From Candidatus Zhuqueibacterota bacterium (GTDB lineage: Bacteria > Zhuqueibacterota > Zhuqueibacteria > Zhuqueibacterales > Geothermadaptataceae): 64,000 bases of DNA. How positions within the stretch are numbered: the stretch's first letter is position 1; the number at the start of each line of letters is the position of its first letter. Location of the stretch: the NCBI GenBank assembly GCA_030950365.1, contig JAUZRQ010000020.1, forward strand, positions 1 through 64,000, given 5' to 3'. A program made the translations under genes and the position numbers. This document shows, one piece after another, positions 43,526 through 53,556 of this stretch. The notes below the pieces were generated by a model. It was not told the origin of the DNA and ran no database searches. It saw only the letters and a program-made list of their open reading frames with translations.

Positions 43526-46048
43526 ATGCACCGAGGAGCGATGGCCCTTGTCCTGGCTGCCCTGGTGCTGGGTGCCCTGCCTCTGCGGAGTCAACCGCAA
43601 TCTATTCCATACCGCATGTGGGAACTGCAGGATAGCGATGAAGCGTATCTGAAAAAGATGATCCGGCTGGCGCCGAAATACCACATCAATGCCATTCAAT
43701 TTTCGCACGCCATTGTCCACCACGCGCATCAGGTTCTGGATGAGCCCGACCGGGCCGCCAAACTGCGGCGGCTGATCCAATTGGCCAAATCCGAAGGGCT
43801 GCACACCTACATCTGGACGCATGAATTCGAGCATGTGCCCGAGGAATTTGTGGTTGACGGCAAGCTGCAGGTCGACTCGACCCGCATCTGGCAATGGCTG
43901 AGGCAAAAATATGAACAAGTGTATGCGCTGCTGCCCGATCTCGCCGGCATCGTGCTGACGGCCACCGAAACCGATTTCCGGCCCAATGACACCAAAAAGG
44001 TGCATTCCAAAATGACGCCGGAGGCGATTTTGACGCGAGTCGCGAATACGCTGTACGAAGTAAGCGCCACAAGAGGCAAGAGGCTGATTTTTCGCACCTT
44101 CACTCAGAATCCCGAGCAATTTCAGGGCTATCAGCACGCCCTGGCGGCCATGCACCCGGACATCATCATCATGACCAAATGCGTGCCGTTCGACTGGAAT
44201 CCGTTTTTTCCCAACAATTCACTACTGGGCGCCGTGGCGCCGCATCCTCAAATTGTTGAATTTGACCTTGGCCAGGAATACAACGGCCAGTCCAACTTTC
44301 CGTTCGCGGATCCGCAGTATTATTTGAACCGCTGGAACCATGCGCGTTCCAAACAGGTGGCTGGCTTCGTGCTGCGCACCGAGCGGCTGGATCAGCACAT
44401 TGTGGGCACGCCCAATGAGGTGAATTTGTACGCTTTCAAGCTGGCCGTTGAAAATCCAGAGGTGAGTGCAGACGAGGTCTGGCAGGCCTGGGGGCGGCAG
44501 CGCTATGGCCAGAAGGCAGGGCAGCAGATCAAGGCGGTTCTGGAACCGACCGCCTGGGCGGTACGCCACATGTTGTATGTACGAGGCATGTGGTTTTCGG
44601 ATCAATCACAGATCCCGACCGGGATGAATTTGCGTGAATATGTCCAGCAGTACAGGCTATTTGCGCAATATGTGCCGCGGCCGGAATATCAGGCGTTTGC
44701 TCAAAAACTCCTGTCGCCCGATGAAACTCTCATTGATTGGGTGATTGCGGAAAAAGAATCCGCCGTACATCTGGCCAGAACCGCCCTGCAGCGACTGCCG
44801 TCGTTACGGCCGTTCATACAGGAGCGCGATTATTTGCAGCTTTCTACGCAACTGGCCCTGTTGGCCGATTACGCCGCCGTATTCCGGCAGGTGGCCGAGG
44901 TGGCCTTCCGGGCCTATCTGGATCGGCGGGCTCGCGGCGACGGCCGGCGCATGGCCAACCGCAAGGCACTGCTGGCCAGCTTGCAGGAGCTGATGCGGTT
45001 GCGGTTTCTGTATCAAACGCCCCTGCGGCTGTTGCACATGGAGCGCGGACGCGAATCCGACAACGTCCAGCGCATCGACCAATTTGCCAGAGGCATCGCC
45101 AAAATCATGCGGCAACAACGCTGGCTGCGGATTTTGAAAGCGCAATTCTCACGCGATGTCTCGGTCAGGCCCGCATGGCCGGCCGGCATTGTGGTGCCGA
45201 TGTTCACGCCGCTGACCCCGCGGCGGAAAGTAGACTTTTCAGCGCTGCGGGCTTATACGAAGTGGCTGAGCCGGCAGGCGGTGGATGTCCTGCTGCCGTT
45301 TGCCGATACGAATGTCGCCGCATCCATCCCGCTGGCGGATCGTCAACGCGCAATATCCAACATCGTGACGGCAACGGCCGGCAAACGGCTGGTGTTTCCG
45401 GTGATTCCTTCGAATGATGCACAAACGGCGGCTGAAATGGCAGCATATGCGCTGGAAAACCGCGCCGATGGACTTTGCATCGATTTTTCTCCCGCACAGG
45501 ATGATCCAGAAGAAGAATTCATCACGACGGTGCTGAGCATCATGAGCAACTATGACCTACCTGTGATTCTGTTGGCTCAACCGAATGGCAAACGCCGCAC
45601 TCTGGTTGTGGAGATCATCGAGCGAGTACTTGCGCAAACCGACAGGCTGAAGGCTGTGGTGTGCAATGCTGCCGATGCGGCCGTGTTCTGGGATATCGTC
45701 AACCGATTCGGCGATCGGGTCGCGATTCTCGCTAATTCCGAACGCGATTTCATGGCAGCTCTGTTGAGTGGCGGCGCTGGACTGGCGGCAAATGGAAATA
45801 ATGTGTTTCCCAACCTGTCCGATAAACTGGGCGAGGCACTGGCCAACCGGCAGGTAGAGGAGGCCATGCGGTATCAGTTGAGTGCGATGTATTGGCAGAA
45901 ACAGCTCGCTGCGGCCCCCTGGCCTGCTGCCGGGCAGGGGGTCCTGCGTATCATGGGCGTGCCAGTAACCGTGTCTCCTAATGCTATTGAGCGTGCGCAA
46001 TTGCAGCAGTTGCGCAAAAGCTTTAAACAATTGATGATAGAAAAATAG
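43526..46048 (+). CDS. Secreted GH67-like barrel fused to a DapA-like (pseudoenzyme) barrel
   Basis: An 840-residue protein with a signal peptide (MALVLAALVLGALPLRSQ). Residues ~28-330 look like a TIM-barrel glycosidase near GH67-type families (YRMWELQDSDEAYLKKMI, HTYIWTHEFEHVPEE, GIVLTATETDF). Residues ~330-540 are helical with no clear match. Residues ~548-805 follow the DapA/NanA aldolase pattern in order (AGIVVPMFTPLTPRRKVDF, FPVIPSNDAQTAAEMA, YDLPVILLAQPNG, DRLKAVVCNAADA). The GTTGE loop reads ADTNVAAS, the catalytic Tyr of ILYNxP reads LLAQP, and the Schiff-base Lys of GIKE reads VVCN, so this barrel is probably not an aldolase; it may bind a sugar acid. Monocistronic between the mdh terminator and the che genes. 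Confidence 0.7.
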   Translation: MHRGAMALVLAALVLGALPLRSQPQSIPYRMWELQDSDEAYLKKMIRLAPKYHINAIQFSHAIVHHAHQVLDEPDRAAKLRRLIQLAKSEGLHTYIWTHEFEHVPEEFVVDGKLQVDSTRIWQWLRQKYEQVYALLPDLAGIVLTATETDFRPNDTKKVHSKMTPEAILTRVANTLYEVSATRGKRLIFRTFTQNPEQFQGYQHALAAMHPDIIIMTKCVPFDWNPFFPNNSLLGAVAPHPQIVEFDLGQEYNGQSNFPFADPQYYLNRWNHARSKQVAGFVLRTERLDQHIVGTPNEVNLYAFKLAVENPEVSADEVWQAWGRQRYGQKAGQQIKAVLEPTAWAVRHMLYVRGMWFSDQSQIPTGMNLREYVQQYRLFAQYVPRPEYQAFAQKLLSPDETLIDWVIAEKESAVHLARTALQRLPSLRPFIQERDYLQLSTQLALLADYAAVFRQVAEVAFRAYLDRRARGDGRRMANRKALLASLQELMRLRFLYQTPLRLLHMERGRESDNVQRIDQFARGIAKIMRQQRWLRILKAQFSRDVSVRPAWPAGIVVPMFTPLTPRRKVDFSALRAYTKWLSRQAVDVLLPFADTNVAASIPLADRQRAISNIVTATAGKRLVFPVIPSNDAQTAAEMAAYALENRADGLCIDFSPAQDDPEEEFITTVLSIMSNYDLPVILLAQPNGKRRTLVVEIIERVLAQTDRLKAVVCNAADAAVFWDIVNRFGDRVAILANSERDFMAALLSGGAGLAANGNNVFPNLSDKLGEALANRQVEEAMRYQLSAMYWQKQLAAAPWPAAGQGVLRIMGVPVTVSPNAIERAQLQQLRKSFKQLMIEK

Positions 46049-46351
46049 AGTTGGCAAGCATCGGGGGGCATACCTGGTTTTGTGGGGTAAAAGCAAAAAG
46101 AAGATACATGCAAGCTGCAATATTTCTTTTCGATAAATGGCCATGATAAATTGAGGCAGAAAGAAGAAGGTCTGGATTTCAGCCATTGCCTTAATGAGCC
46201 GTAAACATTCCGCAGGAAGCATAACTGTTCCTGCCATCTGCTTCCTACCTTTACAAAACTCTCAAAATTCCCCAGATCAATTTCAGAAAATTCCCGATTC
46301 GCCGATAAGCTATTTAGTATAAATAGCATTACGAGGACTCGAGGACTGTGC
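46049..46351 (+). other. Intergenic region before the chemosensory cluster
   Basis: This 303-base gap holds the perfect inverted repeat at 46309-46327 near its right end and GAGGA (46340-46344) as the cheA ribosome site. I see no gene, terminator or clear sigma-70-like promoter in the rest. Confidence 0.5.
46309..46327 (+). promoter_or_regulatory. Perfect 8-bp inverted repeat upstream of cheA
   Basis: GCTATTTA-gta-TAAATAGC is a perfect dyad 25 bases before ATG 46352. The spacing suits a dimeric repressor or an element overlapping the promoter -10. It lacks a T-run and has an AT-rich stem, so it is unlikely to be a terminator. Confidence 0.45.
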
Positions 46352-49072
46352 ATGGGGCAACAGGATAGCTTGGTCAAAATTTTCCTCGAAGAAGCTGGGG
46401 AGCACATCACTCAACTCGACGAGCAAATTGTCCAGCTCGAACAGGATCCAACAAACCACCAACTGTTGGATAAAATATTCCGCGCCTTCCACACCCTTAA
46501 AGGCAATGCCGGTCTGGTCGGATTCAAACGGTTCGAGAAAATCGCCCACATCACCGAAGAAATCCTGAGCGAAATCCGCGAAGGTAAGCGCGAGGTCGAT
46601 TCGGATGTGATCGGCTTCATGCTTGAATCGCTCGACCGACTGAAAATGCTGCATCAAAAAATCGAAGTGACGGGCATGGATGAAACTCCGGAGAAGAATG
46701 CCGCCGATATCCAGTCCCTGTCAGACGTTGAGGGTGAAACAGCAGCCAGCCCCAAACCAGCGGTGCGAAAATCTCGAAAAAATCAATCCAAAAAAACGCC
46801 AAAGCGTGGCTCACAGCGTGTTGTGAAGGCCAGCAAAGCCGAAACCGTGGGAAAGGAAGTGACAGCGGAAGACCAAACAGGAAAGACGGCGGCAATCAAC
46901 ATGCCCAAATCTGCATCCGATCGGGAATTTGCCTCACAGACGGAGACTACCGACCTGCCTTCCTCACTTTCACACTGGCACCAGAATGACACAGCGATTC
47001 GTGTGGATGTAAGCATTCTGGACCGGTTGATGAATATGGTAGGGGAATTGGTGCTGGCTCGAAATCAGATTTTGCGTTTTGCGGACCGTAGCGATGATCC
47101 AGATTTTCAAGCAGCGACCCACCGACTCAATCAGGTGACCAGCGAGCTGCAAGAAGGGATTATGAAAACGCGCATGCAGCCCGTAGGGCATATTTTTAGC
47201 CGCTTTCATCGTGTTGTGCGTGATCTAAGTCACATTTTAAACAAGGAAGTGGAGTTAAAGCTGGAAGGCGAAGATACTGAGCTGGATAAAACCCTCTTGG
47301 AAGCGATGCGCGATCCACTGCTGCATCTGGTTCGAAACGCCATTGATCATGGTATCGAGCCGAAGGAGGTACGTGAACGTATCGGAAAGCCAATCGTGGG
47401 AACCATCATTTTGCGAGCTTACCACGAAAGCGGTCAGGTGAATCTGGAAGTTATCGACGACGGCCAGGGGATCGATCCGGAAAAGTTGCGGCAAAAAGCC
47501 GTGGAGAAGGGGCTTATCAATCCAACCGAGGCGCGCGCACTGAGTGACCGTGATGTTTTGAATTTGATTTTTCGTCCGGGGTTTTCCACCGCCGCAAAGG
47601 TGACGAATCTTTCCGGCCGGGGCGTGGGTATGGATGTGGTGAAAACACATATCGAGAAAATCGGCGGCTCCGTGGAGGTCCACAGCGAGCTTGGTGCCGG
47701 TACAACCATTCGCATTAAAATTCCCCTTACCCTGGCGATTATTCCTGCACTTATTGTAACTTGCAGTGGCCAGCGGTTCGCCATTCCGCAAGTTAACCTG
47801 GTTGAGCTGGTACGATTGGAGGGAGAAACGCGCCGGCGCATCGAGCGCATTGGCGATGCTGAAGTATTTCGGCTACGTGGAGAATTATTGCCCATTCTAC
47901 GGCTCAATCGTCTGTTGGGATTCGATGAACCAATGGATGCAGTTTCCGAAGACCGGGAGATCCAGGTCATTGTGCTGGCAGCGGATCAGATGCAGTTTGG
48001 GTTGGCAGTAGATGATATTCACGATAGGGAAGAAATTGTGGTCAAAGCGCTCAACCGGAAATTGAAGAACATCGATTGTTTTGCTGGCGCTACAGTAATG
48101 GGCGATGGAAAAGTGATCCTTATTTTAGATGCGATGGGACTGGCTCAACGCGCACGGATTCAGTTCGAGAAACCTCTCACCCAGATCAACGTTGAAACTG
48201 GTTATACTCATACCCGGGATCGATTTGGGCATTCACTGTTGCTTTTCACCCCTGATGATAACACCCTGCTAGCCGTACCTGCACCGTTGGTAGCAAGGTT
48301 GGAAACGCTCTCGCCCCAGGATATCAAGGATGCAGGTCATCGTCAGGTAATCCAGCATCACAAAAAAATTTTGCCTATTATTCATCTCAAGGAGCATTTG
48401 CCGGTGCCTGCGGTCACTGCCGACGGCGACCTGTCAGTGATCGTGTTTGAGATCGATCAACGGCAAGTGGGCATTCTTGCAAAGACCATTCTCGATATTG
48501 TGGATATACTGGATGACATCGACACGCAGGCGTTACCACACGAGGGAGTGCTGGGATCGCTGATTTGGGAGGACCGGCTGGTGCAGATCATTGATATATA
48601 CAAACTGGTGGCAAAAGAATTTCCAGAATGGCTTGTACGCAAAGCGGGCGCTACGCCGTCGACTGCTCCGTCCCGGCGGCGCATTCTCTTGGTGGAAGAT
48701 TCCCTGTTCATTCGATCCATCGAAAAATCGTATCTTGAATCGGAGGAATACATTGTGGTGGAGGCCGGTGATGGCATCGAAGCGTTGGCCAGGTTGCGGG
48801 AGCAGGCATTTGATCTGGTGATTACCGACATCGAAATGCCACACATGGATGGGCTTGCGCTATGCCGTGCCATTCGGGAAACCCCGGAGTGGCGGCAACT
48901 GCCGATAATTGTGGTGTCCAGCCGGAACAGGCCGGAAGACATTACCGCTGGCAAAAAAGCCGGAGCCGATGCCTATTTAATCAAACTGAACCGGGATGAA
49001 GTGATCGAAACCATAGAACGGTTGCTCAAGGCAAAAACAACAGATGCCATTGCTGAAGCGGAAATCCTTTAA
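46352..49072 (+). CDS. cheA: Chemotaxis histidine kinase CheA, hybrid with two CheW domains and receiver
   Basis: A 906-residue hybrid kinase. Hpt domain ~1-105 with H47 (AFHTLKGNAGLVGF). Linker ~115-205, charged and low-complexity, without a recognisable P2 CheY-docking domain. Dimerisation ~210-290 (VSILDRLMNMVGELVLARN). HATPase ~300-460 (HLVRNAIDHGIEP N-box, DDGQGIDPEKL, GRGVGMDVVK). First CheW-like regulatory domain ~460-600. A second CheW-like domain ~625-760 (LLLFTPDDNTLLAVPAPLV). Receiver domain ~770-895 with phosphoacceptor D826 (VITDIEMPHMDG) and Lys in YLIKLNRD. It autophosphorylates on His and passes phosphate to receivers, including its own. First of cheA-cheW-mcp. The attached receiver and extra CheW domain are typical of non-flagellar or complex-array systems. 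Confidence 0.93.
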   Translation: MGQQDSLVKIFLEEAGEHITQLDEQIVQLEQDPTNHQLLDKIFRAFHTLKGNAGLVGFKRFEKIAHITEEILSEIREGKREVDSDVIGFMLESLDRLKMLHQKIEVTGMDETPEKNAADIQSLSDVEGETAASPKPAVRKSRKNQSKKTPKRGSQRVVKASKAETVGKEVTAEDQTGKTAAINMPKSASDREFASQTETTDLPSSLSHWHQNDTAIRVDVSILDRLMNMVGELVLARNQILRFADRSDDPDFQAATHRLNQVTSELQEGIMKTRMQPVGHIFSRFHRVVRDLSHILNKEVELKLEGEDTELDKTLLEAMRDPLLHLVRNAIDHGIEPKEVRERIGKPIVGTIILRAYHESGQVNLEVIDDGQGIDPEKLRQKAVEKGLINPTEARALSDRDVLNLIFRPGFSTAAKVTNLSGRGVGMDVVKTHIEKIGGSVEVHSELGAGTTIRIKIPLTLAIIPALIVTCSGQRFAIPQVNLVELVRLEGETRRRIERIGDAEVFRLRGELLPILRLNRLLGFDEPMDAVSEDREIQVIVLAADQMQFGLAVDDIHDREEIVVKALNRKLKNIDCFAGATVMGDGKVILILDAMGLAQRARIQFEKPLTQINVETGYTHTRDRFGHSLLLFTPDDNTLLAVPAPLVARLETLSPQDIKDAGHRQVIQHHKKILPIIHLKEHLPVPAVTADGDLSVIVFEIDQRQVGILAKTILDIVDILDDIDTQALPHEGVLGSLIWEDRLVQIIDIYKLVAKEFPEWLVRKAGATPSTAPSRRRILLVEDSLFIRSIEKSYLESEEYIVVEAGDGIEALARLREQAFDLVITDIEMPHMDGLALCRAIRETPEWRQLPIIVVSSRNRPEDITAGKKAGADAYLIKLNRDEVIETIERLLKAKTTDAIAEAEIL

Positions 49073-49073
49073 T

Positions 49074-49568
49074 ATGAAAACGAATATAGACCTTACAACC
49101 ATAAAAATTCCTGATGATCAACGATCCGCGGATGTGATGAAGCCCTCTATGATCGTCACGTTCTGGCTTGGGACGGATCTTTTTGGTGTTGACATAGAAT
49201 GGGTACAAGAAATGTTACGCAGCCAGGAAATAACGCCCATTCCTCTCGCCCCAGAATATGTGGCAGGGCTAATTAATTTACGTGGCCAGATCATCATGGC
49301 ATTGCATCTGAAAAAGCTGATCAATAATCAAACGCCAGCTTTCAATCCTAATCCTGATAGCATGAATTTGATTGTGCGGCATAATGAGGACGTGGTTAGC
49401 CTATTGATCGATGATGTGGGGGACGTACTGGAATTAAACCCAACCGACATGCGCAGCGTACCACCAACGCTTACCACCATTAAGTCGGAATACTTGTACG
49501 GCGTGTATCCGCTAAATACGCATTTGTTGCTTGTTTTGAATATGGAAAGAGTGTTGACATTACAGTAA
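49074..49568 (+). CDS. cheW: CheW-like coupling protein
   Basis: Start ATG 49074, one base after the cheA stop, is chosen; an overlapping in-frame start at 49044 is possible. The 164-residue protein has a CheW domain: [51 protein letters not shown] (core receptor/kinase contact) and [18 protein letters not shown]. The first ~30 residues are an extra charged N-terminus. It links receptor tips to CheA. Base composition is more AT-rich than cheA. Confidence 0.93.
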   Translation: MKTNIDLTTIKIPDDQRSADVMKPSMIVTFWLGTDLFGVDIEWVQEMLRSQEITPIPLAPEYVAGLINLRGQIIMALHLKKLINNQTPAFNPNPDSMNLIVRHNEDVVSLLIDDVGDVLELNPTDMRSVPPTLTTIKSEYLYGVYPLNTHLLLVLNMERVLTLQ

Positions 49569-49585
49569 ATGCAGGAGGCTTGCTC

Positions 49586-51256
49586 ATGGCAAAGGCCAAA
49601 ACCGCTCAAAAGCGAACCCGCAAGGTCAAAGTGGTGACCGAAAAAGAAGCGTTGAAGAAAGCAGCGGCCATTGCGCCGGAAGCGGTGGGGGAGGTTGTGC
49701 AATGGAACGAGGAAATCTGGCCGGGGCTAACGAAGGCCGCCCTGGATGCGCTGCAAACCAACGTATTTATTGCTGATCCGCAGTTTCGATTGATTTATAT
49801 GAACAAAAAAGCCGAAGCCACGCTGCGGTTGATCGAGGATGAGATTCAACGTGCCTTTGATCTTTCGGTCGATGAAATTCTGGGGGGCTCCATTCATCGG
49901 TTTCATCGCGATCCGAAACGGGTGGAGCGAATCTTGAAAAATCCGGACATGTTACCGCATCAGGCTGAATTTGGTTTCGGCAACGTGATTTTACGGACGA
50001 ATATTGCAGCGGTTTACGGTGAAGATAATGAACTCTTGGGCTACGTTGTCAATTGGGAAGAGGTTTCCGAACTCAAGAAGAGGGCCAATGAGGCCGCGCG
50101 CTTACGGTCATTTATTGAGAAAACGGTTACGGCGATCATGCAGGTGGATCGCCAACACAAAATTACCTTCGTGAATCCAGCGATGGTCGGGCTGTTTAAA
50201 AAGCATGCGGACGTTTTAAAGCATGAATTGCCACAGTTCGATCCAGAAAAACTTGTTGGCATGAGCGTGGAAATATTCTGCACCGATTCCGATCAGAGAT
50301 GTGCGTTACAGATGGAACCCGCGAACACGCCATTTTCGAAAGTTATTAAAATTGGCCCCCTGCATTTCAAATTGAATGTGTGTGCCATGTACGACGCCAA
50401 TAACGAATATATCGGGAATACTCTGGAATGGCATGAAATTACCGATCGATTGCAGTTAAAAGACTCGGCAATGAGCTCGGCCGAAGAATTGGAAGAGACG
50501 GCGGGCGCATTTCTGGAAATTAGCAACCAGATGGCCAGTAATGCCGAAGAAACCTCCGTGCAATCCAATACCGTTTCGGCGGCTGCGGAGCAAATTAGTC
50601 GCAACGTCAGCGGTGTGGCTAGCTCCATCGAAGAGATGAATAGTAGTATTAAAGAGATTGCGGAGCGAACAGTTGAAGCGGCCAATATTGTGGGGCAGGC
50701 TGTGGAGGTATCCAATCGGACCAATGAAATCATTGCAAATTTAGGAAAGAATTCTGATGAAATCAGCAAGGTTATTAAGGTGATTAATTCGATTGCCCAA
50801 CAGACCAAATTGTTGGCCTTGAATGCAACCATTGAAGCAGCGCGTGCGGGGGAAGCCGGAAAAGGCTTTGCTGTAGTGGCCAAGGAGGTAAAAGATCTGG
50901 CTCGGGAAACCGCTCATGCAACCGAAGATATCACGCAGAAAATTGAAACGATTCAGAACGACACGCGTCAATCCATCAATTCCATTAAATCAGTCATTGA
51001 AATTGTCGAAAAGATCAACACCATTGCTAACAGCATCGCCTCAGCGGTCGAACAGCAATCCGCAATGGCGGATGAAATCTCTCGTAATATTTCCGAGGCG
51101 GCCACAGGAACCGAATCGGTGGTGGAAAATATGGTTGGAGTCGCGAATGCAGCGTTGGAAGCAGCCCAGCGGGCTGCTTCCACACGCGATTATGCAGACA
51201 AGCTGGCTAGAATGGCTGCCGAATTGAAAGAGCTGGTAACGCGGTTTGATGTCTGA
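49586..51256 (+). CDS. Soluble methyl-accepting chemotaxis protein with two PAS domains
   Basis: Start ATG 49586 has CAGGAGG (49572-49578) seven bases upstream. A 556-residue receptor without any membrane segment or signal peptide. Basic N-terminus (~1-30), PAS 1 (~55-165, [22 protein letters not shown]), PAS 2 (~175-300, [21 protein letters not shown]), then an MCP signalling helix pair (~310-556) with the hairpin tip [23 protein letters not shown]. There is no HAMP domain. PAS 2 contains two Cys ([13 protein letters not shown]). It would sense an internal or freely diffusing cue, perhaps redox or a small ligand. No C-terminal CheR-tethering pentapeptide is seen. Confidence 0.92.
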   Translation: MAKAKTAQKRTRKVKVVTEKEALKKAAAIAPEAVGEVVQWNEEIWPGLTKAALDALQTNVFIADPQFRLIYMNKKAEATLRLIEDEIQRAFDLSVDEILGGSIHRFHRDPKRVERILKNPDMLPHQAEFGFGNVILRTNIAAVYGEDNELLGYVVNWEEVSELKKRANEAARLRSFIEKTVTAIMQVDRQHKITFVNPAMVGLFKKHADVLKHELPQFDPEKLVGMSVEIFCTDSDQRCALQMEPANTPFSKVIKIGPLHFKLNVCAMYDANNEYIGNTLEWHEITDRLQLKDSAMSSAEELEETAGAFLEISNQMASNAEETSVQSNTVSAAAEQISRNVSGVASSIEEMNSSIKEIAERTVEAANIVGQAVEVSNRTNEIIANLGKNSDEISKVIKVINSIAQQTKLLALNATIEAARAGEAGKGFAVVAKEVKDLARETAHATEDITQKIETIQNDTRQSINSIKSVIEIVEKINTIANSIASAVEQQSAMADEISRNISEAATGTESVVENMVGVANAALEAAQRAASTRDYADKLARMAAELKELVTRFDV

Positions 51257-51598
51257 AGTTGACTTATTGAAAATTCATGTATGCATAACATGATTCGACC
51301 TCACGAGGATTATGTAAACGAAAAGAGCAACTTCGATCCTTGGGGGATGTCGCGATGAACTGGATCATGGGGCCCCGATATTGGAAGGCATGAAACAGGT
51401 TGCGGACATCGGGCTAAGCTAACATGGGGAGCCTTTTAGCATGCGCGTTTGCGAGGTGCCGTACATCAATCCCGAATCATCGAGCTGATTTTGTTAAGCG
51501 AGATGCTTCTTGTTCATCACTCGAGGCGGGGTGGTGAAACCATCATGAAGTAATTCACATAATCTCTTGTATTCTAAGAATTACACAACGTGTGACAC
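51257..51598 (+). other. Non-coding gap between receptor and cheB
   Basis: These 342 bases contain only very short frames (for example 51355 onward, 12 codons) and no clear promoter, terminator or known RNA. The region interrupts an otherwise compact cluster. It is unlike a simple spacer and could be a leader RNA or a decayed gene; I see no evidence for either. Confidence 0.4.
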
Positions 51599-52666
51599 AT
51601 GAAGCCAAAGCGAAAACTGCGGGTCCTAGTGGTAGATGATACAGCGATATACCGGCATGCAATTTCCCGAATTTTGAACGATGAGCCTGAGATCGAGGTC
51701 GTGGGCACGGCGGCCAATGGCCGTATCGCGCTGGAGAAGATTGCCGAGTTGCGGCCGGACGTTATTACCCTCGATATGGAAATGCCGGAAATGGACGGGC
51801 TCGAAACTTTGCGACAGTTGCAAAAGCACCACCCGGAAGTGTACATCCTGCTGGTAAGTCATTTTACCGATCAGGGGGCTGACTTAACTCTGAAGGCTCT
51901 CAACCTCGGAGCAGCAGATTTCGTCACGAAGCCAGCGCAAAATAGTTCGCTCGCTGAAAACCTGAAATATTTACGAACACAACTTTTGCCCAAAATCCGG
52001 CAATTCGAACCTAAGGGGACATGGAAGGCACTGGCACTTCAAGGCGGGTATGCTGGCGAAATTAAACTGCTTAAGTCTGTTTTCCCCCGCCCCAAGCATC
52101 GTGAAGTCATTGCTATTGGTGTGAGTACGGGCGGCCCACAGCATCTATCAAATCTGTTCGCACAATTTCCGTCTGATCTGCCGCAAGCAGTACTGATTGT
52201 GCAACATATGCCTCCCTTATTTACCCAAAAATTGGCCGTTCAACTTAATCAGGTGGGGACAGTACCAACGCATGAAGCTATCGATGGCGAGCCGGTCGTT
52301 TGTGGAAAAGCCTATATTGCCCCAGGAGATTTTCATATGGAGGTGGTTGAAAAAGGGGGGAATCGATGCATCCGACTCCATCAAAAAAAGCCAGAAAATT
52401 TTTGTCGGCCTTCTGCGGATGTCTTATTTCGATCAGTCGCTCAGGTGTATGGCCCCAAGGCCGTGGGAGTGATCATGACGGGAATGGGGCGTGATGGACT
52501 GAAAGGAAGCGAAGCATTAAGGAAAGTGGGGGCGGTGATTATTGCCCAGGACAAGGCAACCAGTGTGGTCTGGGGCATGCCAGGTAATGTGGTTAAAAAA
52601 GGACTCGCTGATGCTGTCGCACCGCTGGATAAAATCTACGCAACGATCAAACTATTTGTGGCATGA
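51599..52666 (+). CDS. cheB: Protein-glutamate methylesterase CheB
   Basis: A 355-residue response regulator. Receiver domain ~7-125 with phosphoacceptor D59 (VITLDMEMPEMDG) and K in FVTKPAQN. Linker ~130-160. Methylesterase domain ~165-350 with catalytic S176 (IGVSTGGPQ), His in IVQHMPPLFT and Asp in VIMTGMGRDG. It removes methyl groups from receptor glutamates for adaptation. It lies 342 bases after the receptor gene and 25 before cheR. The ribosome site is weak. Confidence 0.96.
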   Translation: MKPKRKLRVLVVDDTAIYRHAISRILNDEPEIEVVGTAANGRIALEKIAELRPDVITLDMEMPEMDGLETLRQLQKHHPEVYILLVSHFTDQGADLTLKALNLGAADFVTKPAQNSSLAENLKYLRTQLLPKIRQFEPKGTWKALALQGGYAGEIKLLKSVFPRPKHREVIAIGVSTGGPQHLSNLFAQFPSDLPQAVLIVQHMPPLFTQKLAVQLNQVGTVPTHEAIDGEPVVCGKAYIAPGDFHMEVVEKGGNRCIRLHQKKPENFCRPSADVLFRSVAQVYGPKAVGVIMTGMGRDGLKGSEALRKVGAVIIAQDKATSVVWGMPGNVVKKGLADAVAPLDKIYATIKLFVA

Positions 52667-52691
52667 TTGATACGAGTCGCCAGGTAATCCT

Positions 52692-53546
52692 ATGGTACTA
52701 ACGGATCAGCAAATGCAGGACATTGCAGATTTTATTTATGAAATGTCCGGTATTGTAATCGATTTACAAAAAAAATATTTTGTGGAAAGTCGGTTGAAGC
52801 AACTGCTGCCACAAATCGGATTGAAAAACGCTGAAGAACTTTGCGATGCATTGAAAAATTTTCGTGACCCGAAACTAGAAACATTTTTAATTGATGCTTT
52901 TACCACCCATGAAACGTATTGGTTTCGCGATCCTGAACTTTTTAGCGCTTTGGCTTCGATTTATTTTCCATCCTTTAAGGAGTTCAATGCCGGTCGTCCA
53001 TTCCTCATTTGGTCGGCAGCATGTTCCACAGGACAGGAACCTTATAGCATCGTGATGTTATTGTTGGAGAACCACTTCATATCTAATTTGGCTGGTCGGG
53101 TGGTCGCTACCGATATTTCTCTAAATGCCCTGAACAGAGCGAGTAAGGGGATCTATAATCAGATAGAAATGAGCAGAGGAATACCAGCAGAATTCCTGAT
53201 CAAATATTTTTGGCAGATGAACGGAGGGAGTTGGCAAATAAGCGAAAGCGTCCGTAGATATGTTGAATTTGCCCAGCAGAATTTATTGACGGACCCCATT
53301 CCTTATTCTTGTCAGTATCATCTCATTTTCTGCCGCAACGTTTTGATCTATTTTCTAAAACAAGATAAAGAAAAGGTGTTGAAAAAAATTTATCATCGCC
53401 TGGCCCCCATGGGGTTGCTGGTATTGGGAGCATCTGAAACAACTGTTGGGATTTCTAAACAGTTCTGTCCTCTTCGTTTGGGTAAGGCCATGGTGTTTTG
53501 TCGAGCCGAAGACTATTCAAGATGGACTAAAATCCTGGGAAAATAG
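52692..53546 (+). CDS. cheR: Chemotaxis protein methyltransferase CheR
   Basis: A 284-residue SAM-dependent methyltransferase. N-terminal helical domain ~1-75 (FIYEMSGIVIDLQKKYFVESRL). The conserved TTHETYWFRDPELFSAL follows. The Rossmann part has IWSAACSTGQEPYSIVML (SAM-binding), VVATDISLNALNRA and YHLIFCRNVLIYFLKQ. It methylates receptor glutamates opposite to CheB. There is no TPR extension. It is the last rightward gene of the window; its 3' end faces the leftward MDR gene with a 10-base gap. Confidence 0.96.
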   Translation: MVLTDQQMQDIADFIYEMSGIVIDLQKKYFVESRLKQLLPQIGLKNAEELCDALKNFRDPKLETFLIDAFTTHETYWFRDPELFSALASIYFPSFKEFNAGRPFLIWSAACSTGQEPYSIVMLLLENHFISNLAGRVVATDISLNALNRASKGIYNQIEMSRGIPAEFLIKYFWQMNGGSWQISESVRRYVEFAQQNLLTDPIPYSCQYHLIFCRNVLIYFLKQDKEKVLKKIYHRLAPMGLLVLGASETTVGISKQFCPLRLGKAMVFCRAEDYSRWTKILGK

Positions 53547-53556
53547 GCGCGAAAAC

